DNA of 64,000 nt from Isoetes taiwanensis (taxonomy: Eukaryota > Streptophyta > Lycopodiopsida > Isoetales > Isoetaceae): positions 7,056,563 through 7,120,562 of the forward strand of contig JAJEKV010000020.1 in the NCBI GenBank assembly GCA_021234155.1, read 5' to 3'. Shown one piece after another: positions 10,031 through 21,092 of this stretch (its first letter is position 1; the number at the start of each line of letters is the position of its first letter). The position numbers and the translations under genes were made by a program. The notes below the pieces were generated by a model. That model was not told the DNA's origin. It saw only the letters and a program-made list of their open reading frames with translations, and searched no databases.

Positions 10031-12532
10031 TCACTTTCGATTCTCCTCCATCTCTTTGTCCAACAATCGAAACCTTTCTTTATCCGATCGTTGGTCAACC
10101 GATGCCTTTGGACACCACCATTCCACCCGCACATGGTTGAAGTTAATATTACCTTCTTCTTTGCAAATATCAGAGATAGTGAACCCCAACCACACTGGAT
10201 ATGTATCTAAATCTGATGGCTTTACTACCACAAATTGGTGGCATTCCAAGTCAGTGGAAGGTTCATAAGCATCCATGCCTAGAAACTTTGGCCTATTGTT
10301 CTTAGGACCAACATAGTGTTTGTCGGAAGGAGGAGGAGCATATTGCTTGCGAATGCTACTTACAAGTGTCATCAAAATCCTCAAAGACTGCTAAGGTCTT
10401 CCACCTAGTCTTAGGCAACCACCCTTCTTTCAATTCATCTCGAGGATGTGTCTATCTCCCCAACAGGGTTAATCACCTTCTTCCAAAAAGCCACCAAGGC
10501 ACGGTTGGTGTCATCTGGATTGGTTTGTCAATGCTTTATATAGTCTTGGATTCCTTCCTTAGTCAATCCCAATTGCTTCACTTCTTCAGTAGGGTTTTAA
10601 AGCTTTTGGTTGACCTAGAGGTATCATAGGCTTGCCATTCTCATCTCTACGCCATATTTCCTCCCATCCTCTCCACTCATCCTCTGAAAGGTCTCATCTT
10701 CCATTGGAAGATTGGAATCCCATCTCTCACCCAAAAAGTGAACTGCAGAGGCCTGGAATGACCTTCAAGATCCAATGTATAACCATCCACAAAGCTCTTC
10801 CAATCGGGCACTTCTTCTATGAGAGAAGCTATAGGGTTTGGAGTAGTGCATTCATGCAAGATTTCCATTAGCCTAGGAAAGTTGGTCCTTTGTTTGCTGC
10901 TTCAAGATACAACTATATTTGCCAAATAATGCATCCACATCCTCATGGGTATGCCCGGGCATAAGAAACCCTAAATTAACTCTTTCAAATATCCCCACAG
11001 CTGTTAAGTAGGATAGGAAAGAAAACATCCACCTGTTCTTATTTTGGCCAGCACAATTATCAAGTTGCAAGAGAAACCTTTTGGGTAGATCTTGAGGTTT
11101 AGCACGTGAAGTTGAAGCTCCAACATGTTCATTAGACCCATGCTTCCTAAACCTTGCCTTGCTGAACTTTTCAATATTGTTAGGGTTTCCATCTAACAAT
11201 GCTCTATGTAGTGCCTGGCTAGCTGTAAGGTCCTGGAGGTGACCATTGTATCCATTTTCATAGTTTCTCAAACACCTCATGATACTCCCAATATGAAAAT
11301 CTGGACCATCACTCCACAACTCCAAACTAAAATGGCCATAGTAGGTTTGATTCTGCCCATGCAAGATTGCCCCGATCATTGAGATCGTAAAGGGTATGAT
11401 CTTCCACATGACTTTGGTATGTACTTGAATTGTGGAAGACAAGTCTTTTGCTGGTCCATCTTGTCATGTATAATACATAAATAGTTATTGGGTTCCAATG
11501 CGGATAAAGTCCTCCACATCCAATAACATGATCTACATGATAGTTGGTCACCATATGGTCCTTCATATGCTCCCTTATCCTAGCCCTTTGACTAGGTTGC
11601 ACAGTCTTATCAAGAGTCTCCTTCAACTTAGCACATAAATTGCACTTTGCAAAGTTGTTTGAAGTTGCTATGGTGACATGATTGAAATGCTTCTTCCATA
11701 ACCTACTAAAGCTAGGTTGGGATATTGGAAGAATTCCCAATTCTCGAAGTAGGGAATTCACTTCTTCCAAAATACTCTTTTGAGTACAATGTGATGGCAA
11801 CCTTTTCTCAACAACTGCTCTTCCCTTTTCATCCCTTCGCTTTTGTGTGGCATAGACTTCGGCATTGAAATCAATATATTTTTCAAATATCTCCTGGCGA
11901 GCCGGGGTCCTAGTCATTTGGTCTCAACAAACCATTATTTCCATGTAAAAGCAATCCTGTTCCCCTCTTTTTGTTTTTTTGCCAATTATGCCATGAAGAA
12001 GTTGGAATTGCATGGATACTCTGCCATGCTTTTGCACATATCCATTTGCCTAGCAAAGGGTATCTTTTTTCTGTTTGGGTTTCTTTCATCTTGAAGTGCA
12101 TGCTCGAAGATTGTGTACATGTAGGTCCTCCTCTCATCAACGATTGTACTCTTGAAAAGTGGCTCTTGCTTCCACCAATTGTTCTATTGTGAAGAATTGC
12201 ATACAATCACTCCAACAACAATCCCGGCCCCTAACCTTCACCATTGTCTCACGTTTGGTGTCACTAATCAACTTGGCTCTTTTGCTAGGATAATGTCTCA
12301 TTGGCCCGATACTTCTCCCCCTTTTGCCTAGGTTTAGAGTTCCAACCGCCAATGGATCAATATCAAGACAATCATTGTCCACAACAACCTCAGGCTCTGG
12401 AAAAATATAATCCTCCACAAATTGAACACTACTTATAGGCCATGCCATGATGCAAGGAACCTCCAATTGCTTGACACAACCAAAACATTCCTTGTCACCC
12501 AAACCTTTACCTTTCCGGTTGTCTTCCAACAT
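10031..12532 (-). pseudogene. DUF7869-type DDE transposase-like protein, frameshifted
   Basis: Consecutive minus-strand frames trace one protein of about 800 residues. N-terminus (12532-12137): basic SKRAK, then CCWSDCMQFFTIEQLVEAR, a Cys-containing block common in this family. Next (12206-11910): KWICAKAW and HGNNG. Next (11917-11480): FSRLWKKHFNHVTI and NFAKCNLCAKLK. A third frame near 11460 reads MDQQKTCLPQF, the first-Asp block. Then (11442-10873): LLQLDNCAGQNKNRW and FLMPGHTHEDVDALFGKYS, the second Asp and the His/Asp block. The C-terminus runs through 10868-10677 and 10384-10031 (VRVEWWCPKA). From memory these blocks mark the eukaryotic DUF7869 family; a transposase role is inferred from position next to a TIR. 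At least five frame changes, so inactive as read. Confidence 0.75.
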
Positions 12533-13128
12533 CTAAATTGCAATACCAATATTGTCTTCCCCTAGCCTTTCATCATTAACAGCTTGACCAGGATCTGCTA
12601 GCACAATGACTCCTTGGCCTACTATTTCCTTGTTGCACTTGTGCATGATTCTCACCTTCTTGTTCCTCCATTGCACCCTACTATAGAGGACTAATTGTTT
12701 TCTTCAACATTCTTGCTAGGAGTTGGTTTTCATTGATATTGCTCTTTTCACCATCTTGAGTTGGAGGGGCACCATTGACCTAGGCAAAATTGCACCCTTT
12801 TTAGTCAATGAGTAAGAAAAATTATTACACCATAAGATAAAAAAAAATGCATTACATTTATGGAATATGTAGAGGTAAATCAAATTTTTTTAAAGCAAGA
12901 AATTCCTTGGAAATAGGTTTAATATAATAATAACAATGGGCGTAAACGAAATCATTTAAAACAAGAATTTTCATGGCAACAACAAGGAAATGACATTTAT
13001 ATAAATATATCCAAATTTTAATTATCGAAAAATTTGGATATATGATTACTGAAAAAGACATATAACTAATAGGCGTGAGAATTTATTATCCATAATAATA
13101 TACCCTAGACTAGATAATATAGTGGCAT
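12533..13128. other. No gene seen; AT-rich spacer between divergent genes
   Basis: About 600 bp between the 5' end of the minus-strand transposase gene and the plus-strand promoter at 13129. It should contain the transposase promoter. I see no clear TATA box or coding block. Confidence 0.4.
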
Positions 13129-13232
13129 GGGAATTTCAGACGCTTTGGCGTGTTATTTGAGGCAATAAATTATTCACGCTAAGAGCTAATTAACCCTATA
13201 TAAATCCGGTTCACGCTCTCAAGACCTCCATT
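13129..13232 (+). promoter_or_regulatory. TATA promoter, copy 1 of a duplicated promoter
   Basis: Order: ACGCTTTGGCGTG, ggcaataaattattcacgcta, ctaatt, TATA box CTATATAAATCC (about 13197-13208), TTCACGCTCTCAAG. The same order recurs at 14362-14460. The TATA box lies about 55 bp before an ATG at 13261, a normal plant spacing. Confidence 0.65.
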
Positions 13233-13260
13233 CTGTCCCAATTTTTTTTTCTGCCCGCCA

Positions 13261-13902
13261 TGAAGCGTTCAGCCTTAGTGCTTGACCTTCATGAAGAACC
13301 CGAGGTCTCCTCAAAGAGACGTCGGGTTGAAGAACCCGCTCAATTCCCCCCCCTCATTGATTTTCTTTCCCAATTCTCCTCGATTAGATTCAGAGGATGA
13401 TTCTGATTTCGTTATGGAAGAGGAGGAGTTGAGCTCCTCTGATTCCTCTGATTCTGAAGAGGAGGAAGAGGAGGAAGAGGAGGAGTTGGAGGAAGAGGAG
13501 GAGATGTCCTCCCAAGAGCATGAAACCGCTCTGCTTCAGGGTTGGCTTGACCCTGAAACAGAGAATGAAATCTCGGAGGAGGAGGAGGAGGAGGAGGAGG
13601 ATTCGGAAGAAGGTCGACAATTCGACCAGTTTTTGGAGTGGTTAAGAGATGAACCAGGTTTGCATGTGATTTCTTTTTGTTTTTTGTTTTTGCACCTTTC
13701 TTTCTTTTCTAACACCTTTCTTTCTTCTTTGTTGCAGGCGTGGAAGAAGAGTGATGCAGATCCCGGGCGGCCCATTTTTTGTTTCCATTCTTACAGAAGT
13801 TTTGGACACGCCTCCGGGCATTTTTTTTCTGTAAATTGTGTGAAAAGCCTTCGGGCAACTGCTTCCAAGCCTTCGGGCATCTGTACATACAACTGTTTTT
13901 AA
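13261..13902 (+). CDS. Small acidic nuclear-looking protein (transposon cargo)
   Basis: I do not recognise the family. The ATG at 13261 follows the TATA box and opens a frame beginning MKRSALVLDLHEEP with a basic SSKRRR motif, a candidate nuclear signal. That frame stops at about 13400. A one-base shift near 13380 joins a second frame with DSEDDSDFVMEEEE, Ser/Asp runs and two long Glu tracts (about 13450-13610), ending FLEWLRDEPG. A likely intron starts at GTTTGC (13659) and ends at gttgcag (13738), followed by AWKKSDADPG. The remainder contains repeated ccttcgggca phrases and may be 3' UTR. The acidic composition suggests a chromatin or nucleolar type of protein, but the function is unknown. 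It lies inside the TIR element. Confidence 0.5.
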
Positions 13903-14361
13903 TGAAATCAAACAGTTTTCTTCATAAACTTTGTCTTCAAACAGTTTTCTTCAAACAGTTTTTCTGTACATAAATTTTTTTGGATAAAATCAAACTGTAT
14001 TCTCCAATTATTTTGGCTCCAAGCTGTTTTCTCTAAAATTTTGTCTCTCTAGAATTTTGTATCTGCAAATTTTGTCTCAACAAAGTCTCGGGAACACTAT
14101 AAATCAACCACATGAGAAATCTCTGATTCGTCACAGTAACCATAGGAAATTTTCCTATACGACCTAAAACAATTCCCCAACCTTACAAGTCATTTTTTAG
14201 CCTTCATAATTTTGCCTTTAAAATCATTTTTAATGTAGCCTATATAAAATTTCTAAATTCTATTTTTTCGAATGCAATAAATGGAATAAAATGCCGTGAG
14301 AATTTATTGCATGAAATGCAATATTCTCCATATATACCATATACATGTCATGTCCAAGGAA

Positions 14362-14460
14362 GACCGTGACGCCAAAGCGTGTTAATTCAAGCAATCAATT
14401 ATTCACGCTAACTTTTTTCTAATTGTGCCTATATAAATCCATTTTACGCTCTCAAAGTTC
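14362..14460 (+). promoter_or_regulatory. TATA promoter, copy 2 of the duplicated promoter
   Basis: Repeats the copy at 13129: GACGCCAAAGCGTG, gcaatcaattattcacgctaa, ctaattgtgc, CTATATAAATCC (about 14429-14440), TTTACGCTCTCAAAG. The shared heptamer TTCACGC and the near-palindromic ACGCC/GGCGT upstream element lie at matching distances in both. Confidence 0.65.
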
Positions 14461-15020
14461 CTACATTTTCTTCCTTCCTTCATACGATTTGCCGGTTCTT
14501 AAACTGGCGTGTTTGGATCCTACGTCCCCGGAATCTTGGTGGCGATTTATATTCATCAATGTTAGATGTTTGGTTTCGGCAATTCCTAACTTACTAAAAG
14601 ACTCGCCTTTTTGTTCTCAGAAAGCATCTCAAAGCGAGAGGAAATCGGAGACTCGAAATTAAAACCAAAAAGCAGGGACTAAGGTCTCATGAATCGAAAA
14701 GCCTCTAATTAAAACCACAAGCATAGTCCTCCGTTCTTCGAATCCTTCTAGCCTCAGAACTCAAGGTTAGTTTTCATTTAGTTTTAAGTTGCATCTCAAT
14801 GGCAGGTTTAATCCAAGAAGACAAGCTTTGCATTTGCTCGAGGCAGAGGAAGCAGATGATGTTTATGAAAACCGAATAGTTTTTTATAAACTTCATCCGC
14901 TTCTTTTGTTCGAAAAATTCTTGAGTTTCTCATCCTGAATTAATCATGCTATTGCATGCAAGTTTCTATTATGAATAAGTGTAGTAGAAAGCATTAGAAA
15001 AATCTGAAAGATAATATTTG
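14461..15020 (+). other. Possible leader/first exon downstream of promoter copy 2; product unknown
   Basis: A short open frame runs from about 14423 to 14662. Sequence near 14765 (caaggttagttttcattt) resembles a donor. No recognisable protein was found. If the duplicated promoter is active, this is where its transcript begins. Confidence 0.3.
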
Positions 15021-15023
15021 AAA

Positions 15024-15333
15024 CACGCTAAGCGTGTTTTAGGGTAACCTTAGCCTTCAACATGAATACACGCTCGGCGTGCATTCAGCAGGGAGGGAGA
15101 AAAAAAAAAACTGTACATGCATAGATAGATAAGTAAATAGATAAAGGCCAGGCAATTATTTACACGCTGGCTACTGAATGCACGCCGAGCGTGTATAGTT
15201 TTTCCTATATAGCAGTTTACACGCTGAGCGTGCAAACAATTGTATCCCTACTTTCAACTTTTACGCTAAACACGCCGGGCGTGTCTCTTAGTTTCTAAGT
15301 TTATAAATAAAGAAATATAACACGCCAGGCGTG
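15024..15333. repeat. Cluster of 13-bp palindromes CACGCYNRGCGTG
   Basis: Six copies in 310 bp: 15024-15036, 15069-15081, 15181-15193, 15220-15232, 15271-15283 and 15321-15333. Each is a perfect or near-perfect inverted repeat around one variable central base (CACGCTAAGCGTG, CACGCTCGGCGTG, CACGCCGAGCGTG, CACGCTGAGCGTG, CACGCCGGGCGTG, CACGCCAGGCGTG). The intervening DNA is AT-rich and unrelated between copies. Confidence 0.85.
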
Positions 15334-16631
15334 AATACTGATACTCGGGCCACTTCCTATTGATAGATGCCGGTTACATTAATCACCCGGTTGGTGGCGA
15401 AGATGGATTGGAATTACATTTGGGCCAGCAATCCACCGCCCCGGCTCGGTTTTCGCTCCAATCTCGGTCCGGTTGAACCGCAACCGAGCACCGCCCGGCC
15501 GGAGCACCGATCTTGCAACCCCGGAGTACTTGGATCAAGTAATGATGATGGCAAGCAGAGCGGAGGGCAATGATAGATCTGGGGCTCGGGGCCCTTGCAA
15601 TCGCATCGGGAGGCTCGCCTCTTATCTAATCACCGAGAATGCAAAGACATGCATTGATCGAGAGTGAATCTCGCATCCGTCACCGAGATTCAAAATGAGG
15701 AGCTAGCGTTTCTTAGTGGTTAGCCTCTATGCCCGGATGCCCCAACACGAACCACTACCACAAAGCGGATAATGATGCAATGGAGATGGCTCAACCAATG
15801 GAACCACTATCAAGAAGCGCTATAATGATGCATTGGAGGTTCAACCAATGGAGCGTGGAGGTGGAGCAGGAGGAGGAGCAGAGGTGGAGGTGGAGCAAAG
15901 GGGGTGGTGGAGCTAGAGCCCGGTGTTTTTGCCGGGTTTTACCGGAAGAATTCACTATGCCCCGCAATGGAAATGGGAGATGTCGATAGCCCGGCTACTC
16001 CTACTGGGAGGACGGGCTTGAAACAAAGAGGTCCGATTTTGTCCGGTTTATCCAAATTTTATCCGCATTATATACAATTGTAATCTTTTTCCAATGAATA
16101 CAACAAATTTTGTCTACTTCTATATTTCTACAATGTAATACATGTTACATACCTTTTTTAAGCGGTTTCTTGGCCATGCAACAAATGTTCCAACACTTTC
16201 TCCAACCGTATCCCCACCGGTGTCTCATGAGGTAAAGCTTCATCCATAGCGCAAAGAAGATTAATCAACAGTAACTTCGGACATACTTATCCCCGGCGAA
16301 TTCCATGACAAGTTTACTGATCGGATCGATGGAGTCGATCTTGCATAATCCTACTTTCCTTTTCTCGATTTGTAGTTAACATGAAACATTCATCTTCGAC
16401 AATCGCAGAAAATTGCTATTCGAACACCTACTATTGGAAATTAATGTTCAAGCTATTGGAATGAGATGAGTACCGAATGCAGAGCCATTCTTGAGAAGCT
16501 GATTTGAGTCTCTGGTGATTTGAGAAGTTTGAAGGCGCTATGGAAACTCCTGGCGGTCGGAAAAATTCAATTAGAAGAAAGATTAGGTTAACTACGTTTA
16601 GGCGGGATAAATTTGGCGGGATTTTAAAAAC
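15334..16631. other. No recognised gene; short open frames
   Basis: The part at 15367-16030 is unusually GC-rich for this region and has several short overlapping plus-strand frames (for example 15729-15989) with Pro/Arg- or Trp/Glu-rich content. None resembles a known family. The rest to 16631 shows nothing I can support. Confidence 0.3.
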
Positions 16632-16946
16632 TTAATGAAAGAAGTCGGCGGACGGGTCTTCGTCATTATTATTTGTATGTGTCAAGAATATTTCGAAACT
16701 GCATTTTGTGTTTTCTTGAAATTCAAATTTCTCTATTTCTCGCATGTGAAAAGCTATTTCTTCGAAAGCAGCTCGGCCAGATCCGAAATGACCTTCCGAC
16801 TCTGTTACTAGGCTTACTCGAGAGATGTCTTCTAAAGCGAATCGAGGTCGAGGCGACGGGGCGAGGGAAGCGGTGGAAGAGGAATCTCTAAACCCGGCTC
16901 TTCTCAAGTTTTGAGAGGACGTTGATCGTAATACCACGTATACCAC
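16632..16946 (-). CDS. Hypothetical protein, 104 aa
   Basis: Unrecognised. The frame opens at 16946 and is Ser/Arg-rich in its first third (SSTASLAPSPRPRF), then has a Glu/Phe-rich block and a C-terminal NNNDEDP. It faces the plus-strand genes. No promoter or splice signals are clear, and it may be chance. Confidence 0.25.
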   Translation of the reverse strand: MVYVVLRSTSSQNLRRAGFRDSSSTASLAPSPRPRFALEDISRVSLVTESEGHFGSGRAAFEEIAFHMREIEKFEFQENTKCSFEIFLTHTNNNDEDPSADFFH

Positions 16947-17309
16947 GTAACCCTATTCAAGGTATTTAATTTGCCACGTAATACACCTTTGTGTGGAGAG
17001 TATTATGCTTGCATGAATTTGAGATATTTCCTTTCACTTAATATGCTTTGCATGAGTTTGAGTTATTATGCTTTGCATGAATTTTAAGTATTAACATCGA
17101 TTAATGCTCGATTGTCCGCTTAGAGAACATAATTTTGCTCTGTTTTATATATAGAATATAGCGGTGTTAGACAGTTGGAGATAGCAATGTTCAATGAGGT
17201 TAAATAGTGTGAAATATGGATTCATGAAGGGTATGTAGCTTAAAATGTGGATGCAAAATAATTTAGTTTCAAATTAACGCATAGCATGGTCAATAATAGG
17301 AGATACCAA

Positions 17310-17360
17310 CACGCCAAGCGTGATTTGTACTAATTTAGGTTTAAATGCACGCCAAGCGTG
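17310..17360. repeat. Two 13-bp palindromes CACGCCAAGCGTG
   Basis: Identical copies at 17310-17322 and 17348-17360, each followed by AT, just upstream of the splice-acceptor-like ttgcag at 17408 that starts the next coding block. Confidence 0.85.
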
Positions 17361-17408
17361 ATCTCTTGTTCTGAAAAGTACTCTAAAAAGTGCTCATCTT
17401 CATTTGCA

Positions 17409-18530
17409 GTGCTCAAGAGGAAGAAAACCCCTACTAATTCGGGTTCTAATCCTGCCAAGAAAGCAAGGGCAGACGACCCAGATGCAGTACCATATGATCT
17501 CACCTTAGATGATGAAGGGCCGATTCTTATAGCAACCACTGACCCTGCCTAAAGGAAATGGACGAGGGTGCCGAGTGGTACGTTGACCTTGCCAAGACAA
17601 ATGGCAAGCTCGACTTAACTCTCTTCTCGAGGAAAAAGGAAGCAGACAAGATGGCCAAACAAGGGATCCTAATCTCTTGTGAGGAAGAGGATGACACCAA
17701 CTGCAAATTGCTCTTGGAGATTACACAGAAGCAGAAGAAAGATCTGCTCAGACTTACTCACTGTAGAGCTACTGCATACAAGGATACGTTCATGAAGACA
17801 GATGTGAACGGTGAGACATGTTTTAAGTATGGTTGGCCAACCAATGTAGCAGTTACGCCAATATCTATTTGCCAAGGGGTTACAGCTGTGCGTAGAGGCA
17901 TGTTCACTAAACCAACACCAAGTCACTATTTGCAGCAAGCTAGGGAATTAGCTGACTTGAAAGCTTCTAAAAGGGTCCTAGATCTAGGGAAGAATGTTCA
18001 ACTGCGGTTTGTCGAAGGCATGGAGGCTTCGTTTTTGAGAATGAACAGGACAGGGTGGCGCAGCTAGAGGCCATGAACAAGCTGAATAAGTATGCTGACC
18101 ATTATCCATTGGGTCTTAAGGAAACTTTTGCGATCCATGTGAAGTCCCTCATCCGTTCACCAAGCTCCATTTATGTTAGCGGGAGATATGATCCAAAGAC
18201 ATGCCATGGAGATTGTTCGAGCATGATTAGTAATCCAGGTCAAATGCCTATGCCAGCGGATGTGCTACCTTGGGATATGATCTCGAACAAGCCTGCTGTG
18301 TGGACAAACATCCAGGAGCTATTATCAAGTGATGATATTAAATATGTCATCATCGACGGGCAAAGCATTCCGTTGAGGCACAAAAGGCCATCATCAGTCA
18401 GGCAGAACAAACAGGCCAAAAAGTGTTCTACAATCACTATATGTATAGGAGGTGTCGTATCTTGGATACCAATACTTCACCGCAGATTTGGCTGAGATTA
18501 GTGCAACTTTGAATGAAATGGGAAGACATT
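17409..18530 (+). pseudogene. Uncharacterised cargo protein with N-terminal nuclear signal
   Basis: No family recognised. A coding block begins after an acceptor-like tttgcag (to 17408) with VLKRKKTPT and PAKKARA, basic nuclear-signal-like motifs, then an acidic LTLDDEGP. A stop at 17549 precedes a long frame (17558-18067) with AEWYVDLAKTNGKLDLTLF and RLTHCRATAYKDTF. It overlaps and continues in another frame (18055-18400) with LNKYADHYPLGLKETFAIHV, SGRYDPKTCHGDC and IKYVIIDGQSIPL. A third frame (about 18375-18500) gives VFYNHYMYRRCRIL. Composition looks like one real protein of about 370 residues cut by one stop and two frameshifts. It lies between two palindrome clusters inside the TIR element. 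Confidence 0.5.
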
Positions 18531-18569
18531 TCTATACAAAAGGTAATCAACCTGGTTTCATAAATTGTA

Positions 18570-18790
18570 TTCACGCCAGCGCAGCTTTCAAATCAAACCA
18601 ATTCCGCCCAGCGTGTTTTGAAATCAATCGATTCACGCCAGGCGTGTTTTCAAGTCAACCAATTGATTTGAAAACACGCGGGCGGAATTCGATTGATTTG
18701 AAAAACACGCCGGGCGGAATTGGTTTGATTTGAAAGCACGCTGGCGTGAATTGCATTAGTAACTTTATTCATTTCACGCCAGCGTGATTT
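18570..18790. repeat. Palindrome cluster, including degenerate GCCC-containing forms
   Basis: One exact 13-mer (18634-18646, CACGCCAGGCGTG) is surrounded by relatives at about 18572, 18605, 18675, 18707, 18735 and 18776, such as CACGCCGGGCGG and CACGCTGGCGTG. Several sit in a repeated context (aatcaatcgattcacgcc and its complement), so the block is partly an inverted repeat centred near 18665. Confidence 0.7.
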
Positions 18791-20829
18791 TTCTCTTCAT
18801 CAATTCTATTCAAATCGCTACCGCGTGTTTCTATTCTATGATAATGATTCAATGTCCGTACTATTGCGGTCCATACGTTGAACAACCGCGCCACGCCCGT
18901 CAGCAATGGGTGGAATATGGCTGCCCATTGCCCACCGCATTGCAGGCGAAGTCAAAGTCCGAGGCTATTCAAGCTGCTGGAGCGGACTCGGCATGCATAA
19001 TTATACAGAGAAGAAGAAGACGCAAGAAAATCAAAGAAAAAGGTGGTGATGACATTGCGGATCCTTCCGAAGCTCATCCAAAGCAGTCGGGACCAACAGC
19101 TTCGTATAAGATTGTGTTTTGTAAGGAGGCAAGATGGCTCAAGTGGAATGAATTCGGGGCGCTTATGCACAAGGGAAGCCGCCAGATACTATGGGTAGGG
19201 TGCCTCCCGTGATGTAAGCATCTTTGACTTGAATGTGACAGAGATGAGAAAGACTCGGGGGGCTAGACGACGCCGAGACCATTTGGGTGACCAAGGCTTA
19301 AAAGAAGGAAGTCTTATACAAGAAGGGTGCTTTCACCAAGGATAGGATGTCCTTCGTTGAGTGCTGCATCATGTAAAGGATGTACGTACAAATGAAGTCA
19401 CCTGTGAGGGAGCCGAGTTACAAAGGCTATCGGGGGATGTGGCATTATCCGAAATTGGATTGCTTTGGACAAATACAAGGTCAAGAATGATGACATCAAG
19501 AAGTTTGTATTCTGGTCAAAGGACTTCCTAAAGAATTGGAAGGCTAAAAATACAAAACATAAGGAGACTCTACCCCCTAAGGTAATCGGGCCGAGTTGAG
19601 AAGAAAAGTGGCCCTTGTGAAGAAGATTATCGAGAAGACGACACCATCCAAAGATTCAGTCTCCATTGGGTACAAAGGTCTCTTGCCGATTCAACTTCGG
19701 CCTTAAAAATATATCACTCTTTGTGTTGGACAGCCAGGGGTGGGAGAGGAGATATGGGCATGAACCGGAAAGGACTACAAGAGCTTCTTTACCACCGTGT
19801 ATAGGATTGACAACCGAGAGGTCCTTCACTATTGTCATCGTTTGTCCTTGGTGAGTCACATCTGCATGCACTATCTGGCTGCTCATGATCCGGAGTGCCT
19901 CAAAGTTATTAGGGAGGGATGCCTAATATATGATGTTAAGGATAATGAGTCACAAACGAGAATGGAAGATGGCACATGTGATCTTTATTATGATATCCAT
20001 CTTTGCCGACGAGGAATATGATATTGCTAAGGCCAAGGGTGACAATAGCGGTGCATGGGAATGTTTTCTTCTAGATGATCCGACTTAAGAACTATATTCT
20101 TTCATACGGATCGGGATCACGGTCGAATGTGATGAGTCGAAGAGGATGAGGATCGGGACCCCCTCCTAAGTGGGGAAATCAAGCACGAGCTACAAACTAA
20201 GGAGAAGGGCCCCTTAAATAAAAATGGATTTCCCCGCCTATGGCTGCTTACCTCGTCGAGGCATTTGCTCCAATTGATACAACCTGCTTGGAGCTTCATG
20301 TTGGAGGTTATATTGCCCGAGAGGCTCTTATGGGTGCAAGAAGATGTCAACGCTTTGTGAGTGATGAGCAGGCCAAAGACTTTCTTGAACCATTCCTCAT
20401 GCATGTGCTTGCCAAGTCTCCTAAAGGCCCTTATGGCAACCTGAAATCATCAAGAATCAAAAGTCTCAGAGACTTGTCCAATTCGAAAGTGGACGTTGCT
20501 CCCCGGAGAGGGAACTAGTAATCTGCACTGATAAGGAAAGCAAAGAATGAACAAATAGCTGCTAAACCGGTTGCTCAAAGTAATCGCGGATGGCGCTTAA
20601 CTTAGGGAATATCCTTGCCCACATTACGGGTGATGCAAGCAACAATAGAGTAGATTCACAGGTTAACAATGAAATAATTGACAGGGAAACCGAAAATGAA
20701 GGCAACGAAGGCGGCTCTAGTGATTCACAGGTTTGCCAAATCAATAGTAAAATAATGTCAGTTGTGAAGGACGCAGCGGAACTAATAGAAAATAACAATT
20801 CTAACAAATCGAAGAAGACGGAAGATTAA
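18791..20829 (+). pseudogene. Fragmented uncharacterised coding region (transposon cargo)
   Basis: A string of plus-strand frames without a recognised family. The block 18784-19212 has a hydrophobic start, CPYYCGPYVEQPRHARQQW, and a basic QRRRRRKKIKEK. The block 19750-20021 reads DYKSFFTTVYRIDNREVLHY and ICMHYLAAHDPECLKVIREG. The block 20240-20518 reads CLELHVGGYIAREALMGARR and RFVSDEQAKDFLEPFLMHVL. The block 20590-20829 is an Asn/Glu-rich tail. The frames alternate by single-base shifts, so this could be one protein or two. The HAD-like exon follows. Protein-like composition argues against noise, but I cannot assign a function. Confidence 0.4.
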
Positions 20830-20879
20830 GGGTGGCGAGGGGAGAATGACGCCGATGACGGCAATAAACCGAAGATGAT

Positions 20880-21092
20880 AGGTATGGCCTTACCCACGAA
20901 ATAGCCACGCTGCGTGATTTAATTTGTATTACCTTTGAATTAAATCGCGCCAAGCGTGCTTTGATTATTTTTCGTTGTCAAACTAAATCACGCCGAGCGC
21001 GATTTGGTTATGACTATTTCAAATCACGCTTGGCGCGTTTGTATTGTTTGTGTTATCGTATCTTGGGTCGACCGGATACATGTTTGATGTTT
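20880..21092. repeat. Palindrome-bearing intron-like spacer
   Basis: Contains degenerate relatives of the 13-mer at about 20907 (CACGCTGCGTG), 20945 (CGCGCCAAGCGTG), 20989 (CACGCCGAGCGCG) and 21024 (CACGCTTGGCGCG). It ends in gatgtttcag, a good acceptor for the HAD-like exon. Here the palindromes appear to lie in an intron. Confidence 0.6.

Noticed and set aside
13390-13911. Minus-strand frames rich in Leu and Ser opposite the acidic gene
   Set aside because: Antisense translation of the Glu codon runs of the plus-strand acidic protein.
15024-15333. Palindrome cluster considered as a CRISPR-like array
   Set aside because: Spacing is irregular, spacers are variable in length, and the host is a eukaryote.
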